From assembly GCA_910586705.1 (NCBI GenBank), contig CAJUJK010000016.1:21222-85221 (forward strand): a stretch of DNA of 64,000 nt, read 5' to 3'. The translations under genes were made by a program, and so were the position numbers. The notes below the pieces were generated by a model. It saw nothing but the letters and a program-made list of their open reading frames with translations, did no database searches and was not told the DNA's origin. Below, one piece after another: positions 34,336 through 42,686 of this stretch; within the stretch, counting starts at the first letter, position 1; each line of letters starts with the position of its first letter. The DNA comes from an uncultured Lachnospiraceae bacterium. GTDB lineage: Bacteria; Bacillota; Clostridia; Lachnospirales; Lachnospiraceae.

Positions 34336-35280
34336 CTACTGCCAGCCGTTCACCTCGTACTGATCCAGATTTTCCCCGGTGATCATATAAGGTTCTATGC
34401 CGAGATACTCAGGCACTTCCTCCCCGTTTAAATACTTGTACGCGATCTCCGCCGCCACCCTGCCGATGGTTTCCGGGCTCTGCGCGCTTGTCCCCGTCAC
34501 GTAGCCCAGCTTCAGCATCGCCTTGAAATCGGGGGAACCGTCTATGCCGTAGATCAGCACCCCGTCCTCTCTCCGGTGCTGCTGCAGCGTGGCAAGAGCG
34601 CCCAGCGCCGACGGGTCGTTGCCGCCCAGCACCACATTGAAGGAGACGCCCTCCGTCAGCACCTCCTGCATGAACTTTGCCGACACTTCCAGTTCCCCGT
34701 AGCCGGTTCCCGTATAGGCGATGCGGTAATTGTCATCCCCGTCAATGGTATCCAGAAATCCCTGAATCCGGTTGCTGATAGAAGCCTGCCACGGACAGTC
34801 GATCACCACGATCTGCGCCTCGTCCACCCGCTCCATCATATCCTGCGCGCACAGCACGCCCGCCTGATAGTTGTCCGTCTCGATAATCGAAGTCACATAC
34901 TCCCTGTCCTTCACCACCGTGTCGATATTGATGACCACCACCCCTGCCTCTTTACAGGCAAGCAGCGCCGGGCGCACCTGTTCCCAGTCCACTGGATTTA
35001 AAAAAAGCACCTCGATGCCCTCGTCAATCATCTCCTGAATCTGTCCGTTCTGCTTCTCCTGATCCTGACAGGGGTCTCTGGAAATCAGAATGTCCCCGTT
35101 TCCCTCCACGACCTGCGCGATCGCATCATTTAACACATCGAAGAAAGGATTGTTTCTGGTCATATAAGTTGCACCGAAAAGGCGCGGCTTATCAACCGTC
35201 TCCGACCTGTCCACGAAAGAACATCCTATCACAGCTATTATAAGAAATGCAAGTCCCGCTGCCAATACATACCACTTCAT
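34336..35280 (-). CDS. Second ribose/xylose-type binding lipoprotein, probable sensor
   Basis: The 314-residue periplasmic-binding type 1 protein has lipobox AVIGC (signal about 1-20). It is a clear paralogue of the transporter's own binding protein at 37949-39010: both share NPFF, NPVD, GGNDP, GIDGSPD/GVDGSPD, AQSP and a C-terminal GWQ. The ATG at 35280 follows AAGGGAAAG; the frame opens 20 codons earlier without a ribosome site. It lies 9 bp before the kinase gene. This resembles XylFII-LytS-type systems, in which a dedicated xylose-binding protein controls a kinase. The ligand is unknown. Confidence 0.88.
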   Translation of the reverse strand: MKWYVLAAGLAFLIIAVIGCSFVDRSETVDKPRLFGATYMTRNNPFFDVLNDAIAQVVEGNGDILISRDPCQDQEKQNGQIQEMIDEGIEVLFLNPVDWEQVRPALLACKEAGVVVINIDTVVKDREYVTSIIETDNYQAGVLCAQDMMERVDEAQIVVIDCPWQASISNRIQGFLDTIDGDDNYRIAYTGTGYGELEVSAKFMQEVLTEGVSFNVVLGGNDPSALGALATLQQHRREDGVLIYGIDGSPDFKAMLKLGYVTGTSAQSPETIGRVAAEIAYKYLNGEEVPEYLGIEPYMITGENLDQYEVNGWQ

Positions 35281-35337
35281 TTTTCTTTCCCTTCTGAATC
35301 CACTTTTACACAGCCGGCTCCCCTGCGCGGGCGTGTG

Positions 35338-35377
35338 CATAAAGCAGACTCGGGATACGCCGTATCCCGAGTTCGCG
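35338..35377 (+). repeat. Dispersed palindromic intergenic repeat, copy B
   Basis: This reads AAAGCAGAC, a perfect stem CTCGGGATA-CGCCG-TATCCCGAG, then TTCGCG. It lies between two genes of the transporter operon and is antisense to the transcript. It lacks the 3' CTGC of copies A and C. Confidence 0.7.
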
Positions 35378-35387
35378 TTTCTCTCTC

Positions 35388-36356
35388 TTATCTTCCCGCT
35401 TTTCTGTTGCGGATAAAGTCCACATAAACCGCCAGCAGGATAACGAATCCCTTGACGATATACTGCCAGTTGGAATCCACGCCCATCAGGTTCAGTCCGT
35501 TGTTCAGGACGCCGATAATCAGTACACCGATCAGCGTGCCGCCAAGACGCCCGGAACCGCCGCTCATGGAAGTGCCGCCCACAACTACCGCCGCGATGGC
35601 GTCCATCTCCGCGCCCTCACCGGATCTGGGCTGTCCGGAGTACAGTCTTGAGGCGATCACCACACCCGCGATCCCTGCCATGACCCCGGTAAAAGTATAG
35701 ACCCAGAACTTCACTTTCTGCACGTTGATACCCGAAAAGCTTGCCGCCTGCGCGTTGCCGCCCACCGCGTAGATATGCCGCCCGAAATGGGTACGGTTGA
35801 CAAGCATGACCGCTATCACAAAGATAATCAGCATCAGAATGACCGGCGTCGGAATCGGTCCCACATAACCCGCGCCCGGAAACTTGAACGCGTCCGTCAT
35901 ACAGCGGATCGGCGCGCCCTGCGTATAGACGAGGGCGATACCCTTCGTGATGTTCATGGACGCCAGCGTCACGATGAAGGGCGGGATGTTCGTCTTACAG
36001 ATGACCACGCCGTTAAACATGCCCACAACCGCACCGATAAGAATCGCAATCAAAAAGCCCACCACTTCCGGGAGACCCATGTTGACGACGCATCCCGCCG
36101 CCACGCATCCCGACAGGGCGATGACAGATCCTACCGAAAGGTCAATGCCGCCCAGAATAATGACCATCGTCATACCCGTTGCCAGAAACAGGTTGGACGC
36201 GTTCTGGCGCAGGATATTAAACACGTTATTCTGCGTCAGGAAAGTAGACCTTGTCGTCGGAAAAATGACGAGAAACAGACACATTGCAAACAGCGCAATG
36301 ATAATGCCTATATTGTCTTTAAAATATTTGACAGCTCCGTTTTTAAATCTGACCAT
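35388..36356 (-). CDS. Sugar ABC transporter permease, RbsC/XylH type
   Basis: The 322-residue membrane protein has about ten membrane segments and the CUT2 permease signatures GGIDLSVGSVIALSG and GAEMDAIAAVVVGGTSMSGGSGRLGGTLIG. It forms a homodimeric channel with the ATPase encoded 19 bp upstream. The N-terminus is cytoplasmic and basic. Specificity for ribose, xylose, galactose or another monosaccharide cannot be told from the permease alone. Confidence 0.93.
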   Translation of the reverse strand: MVRFKNGAVKYFKDNIGIIIALFAMCLFLVIFPTTRSTFLTQNNVFNILRQNASNLFLATGMTMVIILGGIDLSVGSVIALSGCVAAGCVVNMGLPEVVGFLIAILIGAVVGMFNGVVICKTNIPPFIVTLASMNITKGIALVYTQGAPIRCMTDAFKFPGAGYVGPIPTPVILMLIIFVIAVMLVNRTHFGRHIYAVGGNAQAASFSGINVQKVKFWVYTFTGVMAGIAGVVIASRLYSGQPRSGEGAEMDAIAAVVVGGTSMSGGSGRLGGTLIGVLIIGVLNNGLNLMGVDSNWQYIVKGFVILLAVYVDFIRNRKAGR

Positions 36357-36375
36357 GTTGATACCTCCTCCACAA

Positions 36376-37860
36376 TTACTTCGCCGCTAACTGCATGATT
36401 TTTTCCTGTGTTACGTCCTCATGGCTGAGGCACCCTGTTACGCGACCGTCATTCATCACATACACGCGGTCGCTCATATTGATGATCTCCGGCATCTCCG
36501 AGGATATCATAATGATAGACATACCCTTTTTCACCAGCTCGTTCATAATCGCATAGATTTCTGCCTTCGCGCCCACATCGACGCCTCTGGTGGGCTCATC
36601 CAGAATCAGGATCTTCGGGTCTGTGGCAAGCCACCGTCCGATCATCACCTTCTGCTGGTTACCGCCGGACAGGTTTCTGATGACCTGCTGCTGGCTCGGC
36701 GTCTTGGTCGCCATCATATCAATATATTTCTGGGTAATTTCTTCTTCCTTCTTAAAATCCACGCGGAAGTTTCTGATAAACTGCCCCAGAACCTCTATCG
36801 TGGAATTAAACTGCACGTCCTGCACCAGATAAAGCCCTTCCTCCTTCCGGCTCTCCGGCACGAGCGCAATGCCGTATTTCAAGGCGTCTACGGGGGACTT
36901 GATATGTACCGGCTGCCCCTCCACATACACGCTTCCCTTCATATCGGGCGTCAATCCGAACACCGCCTTCATGGTCTCACTGCGCCCCGCGCCCACCAGA
37001 CCTGCAAAACCGATGATCTCGCCCCTGCGCAGCTCGAAGCTTGCGTCCTTCACCATCTTTCCGTCCGCGATATGTTCGCCCTTCAGTATCACTTCTCCCG
37101 GTTTCTGGAAATCTCTCGTATAATAGTTGGTCAGCTCACGGCCCACCATCATGGCGATCAGTTCGTCCTTGCTCGTCTCTTTCACGACTCTCGTGCCGAC
37201 GCTCTCCCCGTCACGCATGACCGTGACGCGATCACAGATCTCCTCAAGCTCGCTCATTTTATGGGAAATATAGATGATGCCCACGCCCTTCTTCGTCAGC
37301 GTGCGGATTGTCTCAAACAGAAATCCGACCTCCTTGTCCGAAATCGAAGAAGTAGGCTCATCCATAACCAGTATTCTCGCGTTAAAGGAAATTGCCTTCA
37401 CAATCTCCACCATCTGCCGCTGGGCGATGGTCAGTTTCTCCACAAGCATATCTGCGTCGATATGCATTTCATAGGCGTCCAGAAGCTTCTGCGCCTCCTC
37501 GGACATCTGCCTGCGTTTGATGTTAAACTTACTGCCCGCTTCTCTTCCCAGAAAGATATTTTCCGCCACCGTCATATAGGGGACAAGCACCAGCTCCTGA
37601 TGCACGATGGATACCCCGGCGTTTCTGGAAGACACCACGCCGTCAATATTCACTTTCCGGCCTTCAATCCAGATTTCACCCTCCTCGGCATGATAGATAC
37701 CGCCGAGAACTTTTATCAGCGTGGACTTGCCGGCGCCGTTCTCCCCCAGAAGCGCATGAACCTCTCCCGCGCGAAGCTGCAGATCTACATTGCTCAGCGC
37801 CTTTACGCCCGGAAACGACTTGCAGATGCCTTTCATTTCAAGCAAATATTGCTCACCCAA
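36376..37860 (-). CDS. Sugar ABC transporter ATP-binding protein, RbsA/MglA/XylG type
   Basis: The 494-residue protein has two fused ABC domains. The first has Walker A GENGAGKST (about 38-46), Q-loop, signature LTIAQRQMVEI and Walker B ILVMDEPTSS. The second has the degenerate Walker A GLVGAGRSE usual for this family, signature LSGGNQQK and Walker B ILILDEPTRGVDVGAK. It powers the RbsC-like permease encoded downstream. Spacing within the operon is short (19 bp), and AGGAGG precedes the ATG. Confidence 0.94.
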   Translation of the reverse strand: MGEQYLLEMKGICKSFPGVKALSNVDLQLRAGEVHALLGENGAGKSTLIKVLGGIYHAEEGEIWIEGRKVNIDGVVSSRNAGVSIVHQELVLVPYMTVAENIFLGREAGSKFNIKRRQMSEEAQKLLDAYEMHIDADMLVEKLTIAQRQMVEIVKAISFNARILVMDEPTSSISDKEVGFLFETIRTLTKKGVGIIYISHKMSELEEICDRVTVMRDGESVGTRVVKETSKDELIAMMVGRELTNYYTRDFQKPGEVILKGEHIADGKMVKDASFELRRGEIIGFAGLVGAGRSETMKAVFGLTPDMKGSVYVEGQPVHIKSPVDALKYGIALVPESRKEEGLYLVQDVQFNSTIEVLGQFIRNFRVDFKKEEEITQKYIDMMATKTPSQQQVIRNLSGGNQQKVMIGRWLATDPKILILDEPTRGVDVGAKAEIYAIMNELVKKGMSIIMISSEMPEIINMSDRVYVMNDGRVTGCLSHEDVTQEKIMQLAAK

Positions 37861-37883
37861 CTTCTATCACCTCCTACTATGAT

Positions 37884-37917
37884 AAAGAGTGCCAGCCAAT
37901 CATAACTGACACTCTTT
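37884..37917 (-). terminator. Attenuator between binding protein and ATPase genes
   Basis: AAAGAGTG and CACTCTTT pair, extended by CAG/CTG beyond one mismatch. The position in the operon suggests it favours expression of the binding protein over the membrane parts. Confidence 0.65.
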
Positions 37918-37948
37918 CGGTTTCCTGTCTGTTCACAGAATCGTCTGC

Positions 37949-39010
37949 TTACTGCCAGCCGTCTGTTCCGAACTCGTCAACATTGTCCGCTGTGATCAGG
38001 AATGTCTCGATGGGGATGAACTCCTCTACAGTCTCGCCGTCCAGCCACTTGTAAGCCGTCTCAGCGATGGTCTTGCCGATGGAGATCGGGGACTGTGCAC
38101 CCGTGCCTTCCACCATGGTATCTTTTAACAGAGCCTTCACGTCGGGGGAACCGTCCACACCGTAGATCATAGGGGTAACGCCCGCTGCGTCCGCCGCCGC
38201 ATATGCGCCGAGAGCCGTGGGGTCATTGCCGCCGAAGATCGCCACTACGTCCGGGCTTGCCGTCAGAAGGTCTGTCGCCTTCTCGTTGCCTAACTGCTGG
38301 TTACCCTGCGCATCCTGCTGACCTGCGATATTGAAGGTCACGCCGGACTCTTCCAGCGCTGCGAGGAAGCCGTTTGTTCTGTCAGTCACGGACTGCATGG
38401 TCGGGGAATCCAGAACGAGAATGTCGCCGCCATCCGGGCACTTCTCAGCCAGATCCTTGCCACACACATAACCCGCGTTGTAGTTGTCGGAACCTGCGTA
38501 GGAGATCAGATAACTCATGTCGCCCACCTGCGTGTCGAAACCGAACATCGGGATATCCGCCTGCTTGAGCATGTCGAGCGCGGGGATGATGCCGTCCGCG
38601 TCTACCGGGTTCACAAAGATCAGGTCAATGTCTCTGGAGATCAGATCCTCGATCTGGTCAATCTGTGTGTTGGAATCGTTAGCGGGGTCCATGGAAACAA
38701 GCGTGTCGCCGTGAGCCTCCACCACTTCCTTGATCGCGCCCTCCAAAGCTACGAAGAAAGGATTGGTGCCGTCCATGCAGGTATAACCGATCAGTCTGCC
38801 GCCCTCGGATGCCGCGGGCGCCTCCGCCTCTTCCGCAGGAGCCTCTTCCGCCGCCGGTGCTTCCTCCGCTGCGGGCGCTTCCTCTGCCGCGGGCGCCTCC
38901 GCCGCCGGAGCAGATGCAGCCGGAGCTGCCTCGCCGCCACCGCCGCAGCCTGCAAGGATTGTTGTCAACATTGCGGTACATAAAACAGCGCTTACCAGTT
39001 TTTTCTTCAT
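37949..39010 (-). CDS. Ribose/xylose-type sugar-binding lipoprotein
   Basis: The 353-residue protein has a lipoprotein signal (lipobox LAGC), an Ala-Pro-Glu linker built from APAAEE repeats (about 30-70) and a periplasmic-binding type 1 domain (IGYTCMDGTNPFFVALEGAIKEV, then FGGNDPTALGAYAA and YGVDGSPDVKALL). The ATG at 39010 has GGGAGG; the frame extends 40 codons further up without a ribosome site. It is the first gene of the operon and the transport partner of the ATPase and permease downstream. Confidence 0.93.
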   Translation of the reverse strand: MKKKLVSAVLCTAMLTTILAGCGGGGEAAPAASAPAAEAPAAEEAPAAEEAPAAEEAPAEEAEAPAASEGGRLIGYTCMDGTNPFFVALEGAIKEVVEAHGDTLVSMDPANDSNTQIDQIEDLISRDIDLIFVNPVDADGIIPALDMLKQADIPMFGFDTQVGDMSYLISYAGSDNYNAGYVCGKDLAEKCPDGGDILVLDSPTMQSVTDRTNGFLAALEESGVTFNIAGQQDAQGNQQLGNEKATDLLTASPDVVAIFGGNDPTALGAYAAADAAGVTPMIYGVDGSPDVKALLKDTMVEGTGAQSPISIGKTIAETAYKWLDGETVEEFIPIETFLITADNVDEFGTDGWQ

Positions 39011-39043
39011 TACAATTTCCTCCCTTATTTTTTTGATAAGTCG

Positions 39044-39049
39044 AGTATA
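39044..39049 (-). promoter_or_regulatory. -10 box of the transporter/two-component operon
   Basis: On the minus strand TATACT (39049-39044) lies 34 bp before the ATG. The best -35 at 17-bp spacing is GTGTCA, a poor match, which would suit an activated promoter. Confidence 0.5.
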
Positions 39050-39103
39050 AATGTTTTCTTTCCTGCTGACACCTGTCCTTTGTAACGAATCTCTTATGAC
39101 ATC

Positions 39104-39123
39104 TGTCACATTTTTATGTGACA
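39104..39123. promoter_or_regulatory. Perfect dyad upstream of the sugar/two-component operon
   Basis: TGTCACAT and ATGTGACA flank four T residues, giving a perfect 20-bp dyad about 55 bp upstream of the -10 box. This is a suitable activator position. Further TGTCA half-sites lie on its downstream side. The binding factor is unknown. The operon's own NarL-type regulator is the first candidate. Confidence 0.5.
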
Positions 39124-39136
39124 ATTTCAAAGTGTA

Positions 39137-39180
39137 ATAAGCAGACTCGAGATGCTTCGCATCTCTCGTTCGCGCTGCTC
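39137..39180 (+). repeat. Dispersed palindromic intergenic repeat, copy C
   Basis: This reads AATAAGCAGAC, a stem GAGATGC-TTC-GCATCTC, then TCGTTCGCGCTGCTC. It is nearly the same as copy A (6591-6633), with stem changes that keep pairing. Confidence 0.7.
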
Positions 39181-39203
39181 GCCGTAAGGCTTATTTACGC
39201 AAG

Positions 39204-39231
39204 AAAGAGAAGACCCCTCGATCTTCTCTTT
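39204..39231 (-). terminator. Terminator after trpB2
   Basis: AAAGAGAAGA and TCTTCTCTTT form a 10-bp stem with an 8-base loop about 40 bp after the trpB2 stop codon. Confidence 0.75.
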
Positions 39232-39268
39232 CGTAAATTTTGTATATCCGTGTCTGTATTTCTGGTTC

Positions 39269-40639
39269 TTACACTGTCGGAAGGCCGGCGAACCCTTTCG
39301 CCAGATCCTCCTCCGTTGGTATATAATCGGACATCTCCCCGTCGTGGAATTTCCCATACGCCACCATATCGAAATATCCCGTGCCGGTCAGTCCGAATAC
39401 GATCGTCTTCTCCTCGCCCGTCTCCTTGCACTTCATCGCCTCGTCCACAGCCGCCTTGATGGCGTGGGCGCTCTCCGGCGCAGGCAGGATGCCTTCCACT
39501 CTCGCAAACTCCTCCGCCGCCTTAAACACCGCCGTCTGCTCCACGCTGACCGCCTCGATCAGCCCGTCGTCGTAAAGCTGTGAAACGACGGAACTCATAC
39601 CGTGATAACGTAAGCCTCCCGCATGGTTCGGCGCCGGCATAAAGCCGCTGCCCAGCGTGTACATCTTCGCCAGCGGGCATACCTTCCCGGTATCGCAGAA
39701 GTCGTAGACAAATTTCCCTCGGGTCAGACTCGGACAGGATGCCGGTTCCACCGCTATGATGCGGTAGTCCGCCTCTCCCCTGATTTTCTCACCCACGAAG
39801 GGTGAAATCAGACCGCCCAGATTGGAGCCGCCGCCCGCACAGCCGATGATCATATCCGGCTTGATATCATATTTTCTGAGCGCAGCCTTCGTCTCCTCAC
39901 CGATGATGGACTGGTGTAAAAGCACCTGTGAAAGGACGCTTCCCAGCACATAGCGGTAACCTTCCCTCTCTCCTGCAGCCTCCACCGCCTCGGAGATGGC
40001 ACAGCCGAGACTGCCGCCCGTTCCCGGGAACTCTTCCAGAATTTTCCGCCCTACTCTCGTCGTGTCGGAGGGCGACGGCGTCACCTGCGCGCCGTAGGTG
40101 CGCATCACCTCACGCCGGAAAGGCTTCTGCTCATAGGAAACCTTCACCATATAGACATGACAGTCAAGGTCAAAGTAGGAACATGCCATGGAAAGCGCCG
40201 TTCCCCACTGACCGGCTCCCGTCTCCGTGGTAACGCCCTTAAGCCCCTGCTGTTTCGCGTAATATGCCTGCGCGATGGCGGAGTTGAGCTTATGGCTGCC
40301 GCTCGTGTTGTTTCCCTCAAATTTATAATAGATCTTCGCCGGGGTGTCCAGCTTCTTTTCCAGACAGTACGCACGCACAAGCGGCGACGGACGGTACATC
40401 TTATAGAAGTCCAGAATCTCCTGCGGAATGTCGATATAGGCATCCGTGTCGTTCAATTCCTGTCTCGCCAGCTCGTCACAGAACACTTCCCGCAGCTCCT
40501 CAAAGGTGATGGGCTGCAGCGTGCCGGGATGTAACAGCGGCGCGGGCTTGTTTTTCATATCCGCCCGAACATTGTACCACTGTTTCGGCATCTCCTCCTC
40601 TTCCAGATAGATCTTGTATGGTATCGTTTTTTCGGACAT
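39269..40639 (-). CDS. TrpB2-type tryptophan synthase beta-like enzyme
   Basis: The 456-residue PLP enzyme belongs to the TrpB2 group, which often acts without TrpA and may salvage indole or make tryptophan from serine. The PLP lysine is Lys117 in NNTSGSHKLNSA. The phosphate loop reads GCAGGGSNLGG, and the family segment TGAGQWGTALSMAC is intact. The long N-terminus (to about residue 75) is typical of TrpB2 and longer than TrpB1. No other trp gene is nearby. It starts 19 bp after the chemoreceptor gene on the same strand, an unexpected pairing. Confidence 0.9.
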   Translation of the reverse strand: MSEKTIPYKIYLEEEEMPKQWYNVRADMKNKPAPLLHPGTLQPITFEELREVFCDELARQELNDTDAYIDIPQEILDFYKMYRPSPLVRAYCLEKKLDTPAKIYYKFEGNNTSGSHKLNSAIAQAYYAKQQGLKGVTTETGAGQWGTALSMACSYFDLDCHVYMVKVSYEQKPFRREVMRTYGAQVTPSPSDTTRVGRKILEEFPGTGGSLGCAISEAVEAAGEREGYRYVLGSVLSQVLLHQSIIGEETKAALRKYDIKPDMIIGCAGGGSNLGGLISPFVGEKIRGEADYRIIAVEPASCPSLTRGKFVYDFCDTGKVCPLAKMYTLGSGFMPAPNHAGGLRYHGMSSVVSQLYDDGLIEAVSVEQTAVFKAAEEFARVEGILPAPESAHAIKAAVDEAMKCKETGEEKTIVFGLTGTGYFDMVAYGKFHDGEMSDYIPTEEDLAKGFAGLPTV

Positions 40640-40658
40640 TTCTCTTCCCCTGTTTCTC

Positions 40659-42308
40659 TTAATTTTTCAGCCTGAATCTGCTCGTCTGTGTCTTGAGTCT
40701 GTTCACCTGCTCATACAGCTCTGCGCTGACTGCCGCGGACTCCTCGCTGTTTGCGGTATTGGTCTGCACCACGTTGGATATCTGTCCGAGCGCTTCAGAC
40801 ACCTGCGAAATCGCGGTAGCCTCTATCTGTACCGCATCGGCAAACTCTTCCACGGCGCTGTTTGATTCCGTGACAAGCGAAAGTGTCCTCTTCAAGGACT
40901 CGGATACCTCATCCACGATCCTGCTGCCCCGTCCCGCTGCCTGTACGGAATTTTCAATCAGATCCTTCGTCGCCTTCGCCGCCTGGTCGGACTTCGCCGC
41001 CAGATCACGCACTTCCTTCGCCACAACCGCAAAGCCCTTGCCCGCCTCGCCGGCACGGCTTGCCTCCACCGCTGCGTTCAACGCCAGAATATTTGTCTGG
41101 AAGGCGATATTCTCAATTGTGGAAATAATGTTCTCAATCTCCTGCGATGTATTGCTGATATCCGACATCGCGCTGACAAGCTGCTCCATCTGATGGCTGC
41201 TCAGGTTCACCTGATCACCGGTCAGGCGCGCATTATCCCGCATCTCGGTAGCCATCTGCATATTCTTCTCCGCGCTTCTCGCCAGATCTTCCGTCGTGGC
41301 GGTAAGCTCCTCCACAGCCGCCGCCTGATCGGTAGCGCCCTGCGCAAGCATCTGGGAACTGCCGGAAAGGCTCTGCGCGTGTCCGAACACCTTGTGTTCC
41401 ACATTGTTGATATTGGACATCGCGGATGAGAGGGACGCCGTAAAGCTGTCTATGGAATCCGAAATGGAACGGAAATCGCCGATAAACGGTACCGACGCGC
41501 GCACGTCAAAGTTGCCGCTTGAAAGCTGGCTCATAATGCGGTTGATGTCCTCTATGTACTGGTTGATCCGCTCAAGGGACTGCTTCAGTGTTCCAGCCAG
41601 ATCACCGATCTCGTCATTGGCTGCATAATTCAGTTCAATATTCATGCAGCCATCCTGTAACGGTTTCGTCTTTTCTGTGATCAGAAGGATAGGCCTCAGC
41701 ACACGTCTCATAATATAGATCACCAGACTTAACAATAAAATTAAAGTCAGGCCAAGCCCGGCACCTGTAACAATATGCATGGTACGCACGGTCTGCTCCA
41801 TATCGACCGCACTGATCTCGTTCAACTCCACGCCTCGCTCCACAACCTGTTCCAGAAGTCCTACCAGAACGCCAAGATTGCTCGAAATAGTCTCCTGATA
41901 ATACGCCTGCGCCTGCGCAGGATCCGTATTGTACAGCTCCAGCACATAGGTGGCTGACTCGTGCAGCTCCTTGTGCAGCGGCTCAAGCTGGGTCCGCAGA
42001 TCGAGAATGGTCTTGTCTTCCGTTCCCGCCTCCCCGTACAGCCACTGTCCCAGCACACAGCCTGTGGGATCCGTACTGCCGGTAAATTCCATGCCGGCAT
42101 ACAGGGCGTTGCTTAAGTTGGAAGACCACTTGTAATGGGCCGTCTCCGCCTTCTGTGCCCTCTGCAGCACCTCGTTCACCGCAACATTGGCTGCCGCACT
42201 GTCCTCCATATTATAAATGTTTTTTGTTGTCATTACACTGAACACCATAACTGCCAGTAAGGCAGCCGCCACCCGGACTCCGGCCATGATTTTTATACTC
42301 TTGCGCAT
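40659..42308 (-). CDS. Methyl-accepting chemotaxis protein with an extracytoplasmic CZB-like domain
   Basis: The 549-residue receptor has a membrane segment (about 10-28), an outside domain (29-177), a second membrane segment (178-200), a HAMP domain (about 202-255) and a signalling domain with the hairpin tip IENIAFQTNILALNAAVEASRAGEAGKGFAVVA. The outside domain carries His58-x2-Trp61, Cys84-x3-Gln-Trp-Leu-Tyr-Gly92, His112 and His116, which is the 3-His/1-Cys pattern of the zinc-binding CZB domain. CZB domains are normally cytoplasmic. AAAGGAG precedes the ATG at 42308. Confidence 0.9.
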   Translation of the reverse strand: MRKSIKIMAGVRVAAALLAVMVFSVMTTKNIYNMEDSAAANVAVNEVLQRAQKAETAHYKWSSNLSNALYAGMEFTGSTDPTGCVLGQWLYGEAGTEDKTILDLRTQLEPLHKELHESATYVLELYNTDPAQAQAYYQETISSNLGVLVGLLEQVVERGVELNEISAVDMEQTVRTMHIVTGAGLGLTLILLLSLVIYIMRRVLRPILLITEKTKPLQDGCMNIELNYAANDEIGDLAGTLKQSLERINQYIEDINRIMSQLSSGNFDVRASVPFIGDFRSISDSIDSFTASLSSAMSNINNVEHKVFGHAQSLSGSSQMLAQGATDQAAAVEELTATTEDLARSAEKNMQMATEMRDNARLTGDQVNLSSHQMEQLVSAMSDISNTSQEIENIISTIENIAFQTNILALNAAVEASRAGEAGKGFAVVAKEVRDLAAKSDQAAKATKDLIENSVQAAGRGSRIVDEVSESLKRTLSLVTESNSAVEEFADAVQIEATAISQVSEALGQISNVVQTNTANSEESAAVSAELYEQVNRLKTQTSRFRLKN

Positions 42309-42454
42309 CTCCACTTCTCCTTTAATCATGTTATGTTTATGTACAATCGTACGAATAGATTGTAGCATAACCGCTATTTTATTTCAATCACTTAAAATAA
42401 ATCCTTTTACCACTTTCGGGCAAATGATTTTGACTGTCAGATACAGCCCGGCTG

Positions 42455-42649
42455 TTAACCGCAGTCCGGCTCCTCCGCGTCGAACAGTTTTCCCGTGGCA
42501 AAAGGGCTTCCCACGTCGCAGCGCCCGTGATGGTACGCCTTTTTCTGCTCTCCCCCGGAAAGTTCCTCCGAGGTTTCCACCTTGATCCGGCTGACGCCGT
42601 CTTTCGTCAGACTGTCCAGCATTTTGATTACGTCATCCACTTCACTCAT
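42455..42649 (-). CDS. Small conserved-type hypothetical protein, 64 aa
   Basis: The 64-residue acidic protein starts MSEVDDVIKMLDSLTKDG and ends with a Cys-containing tail (CDVGSPFATGKLFDAEEPDCG). Similar short proteins with a related Cys-x-threonine/phenylalanine tail occur in Lachnospiraceae, but their role is unknown to me. AAGGAGG precedes the ATG at good spacing. It lies between hemL and the chemoreceptor, on the same strand. Confidence 0.65.
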   Translation of the reverse strand: MSEVDDVIKMLDSLTKDGVSRIKVETSEELSGGEQKKAYHHGRCDVGSPFATGKLFDAEEPDCG

Positions 42650-42686
42650 CTGTCACCCTCCTTATTTACTATATTCCACTCACCTC

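Noticed and set aside
36421..37905. 494-codon plus-strand frame opposite the sugar ABC ATPase gene
   Set aside because: It mirrors the extent of the ATPase gene, has no ribosome site or recognisable motif, and the ATPase motifs on the minus strand are complete.
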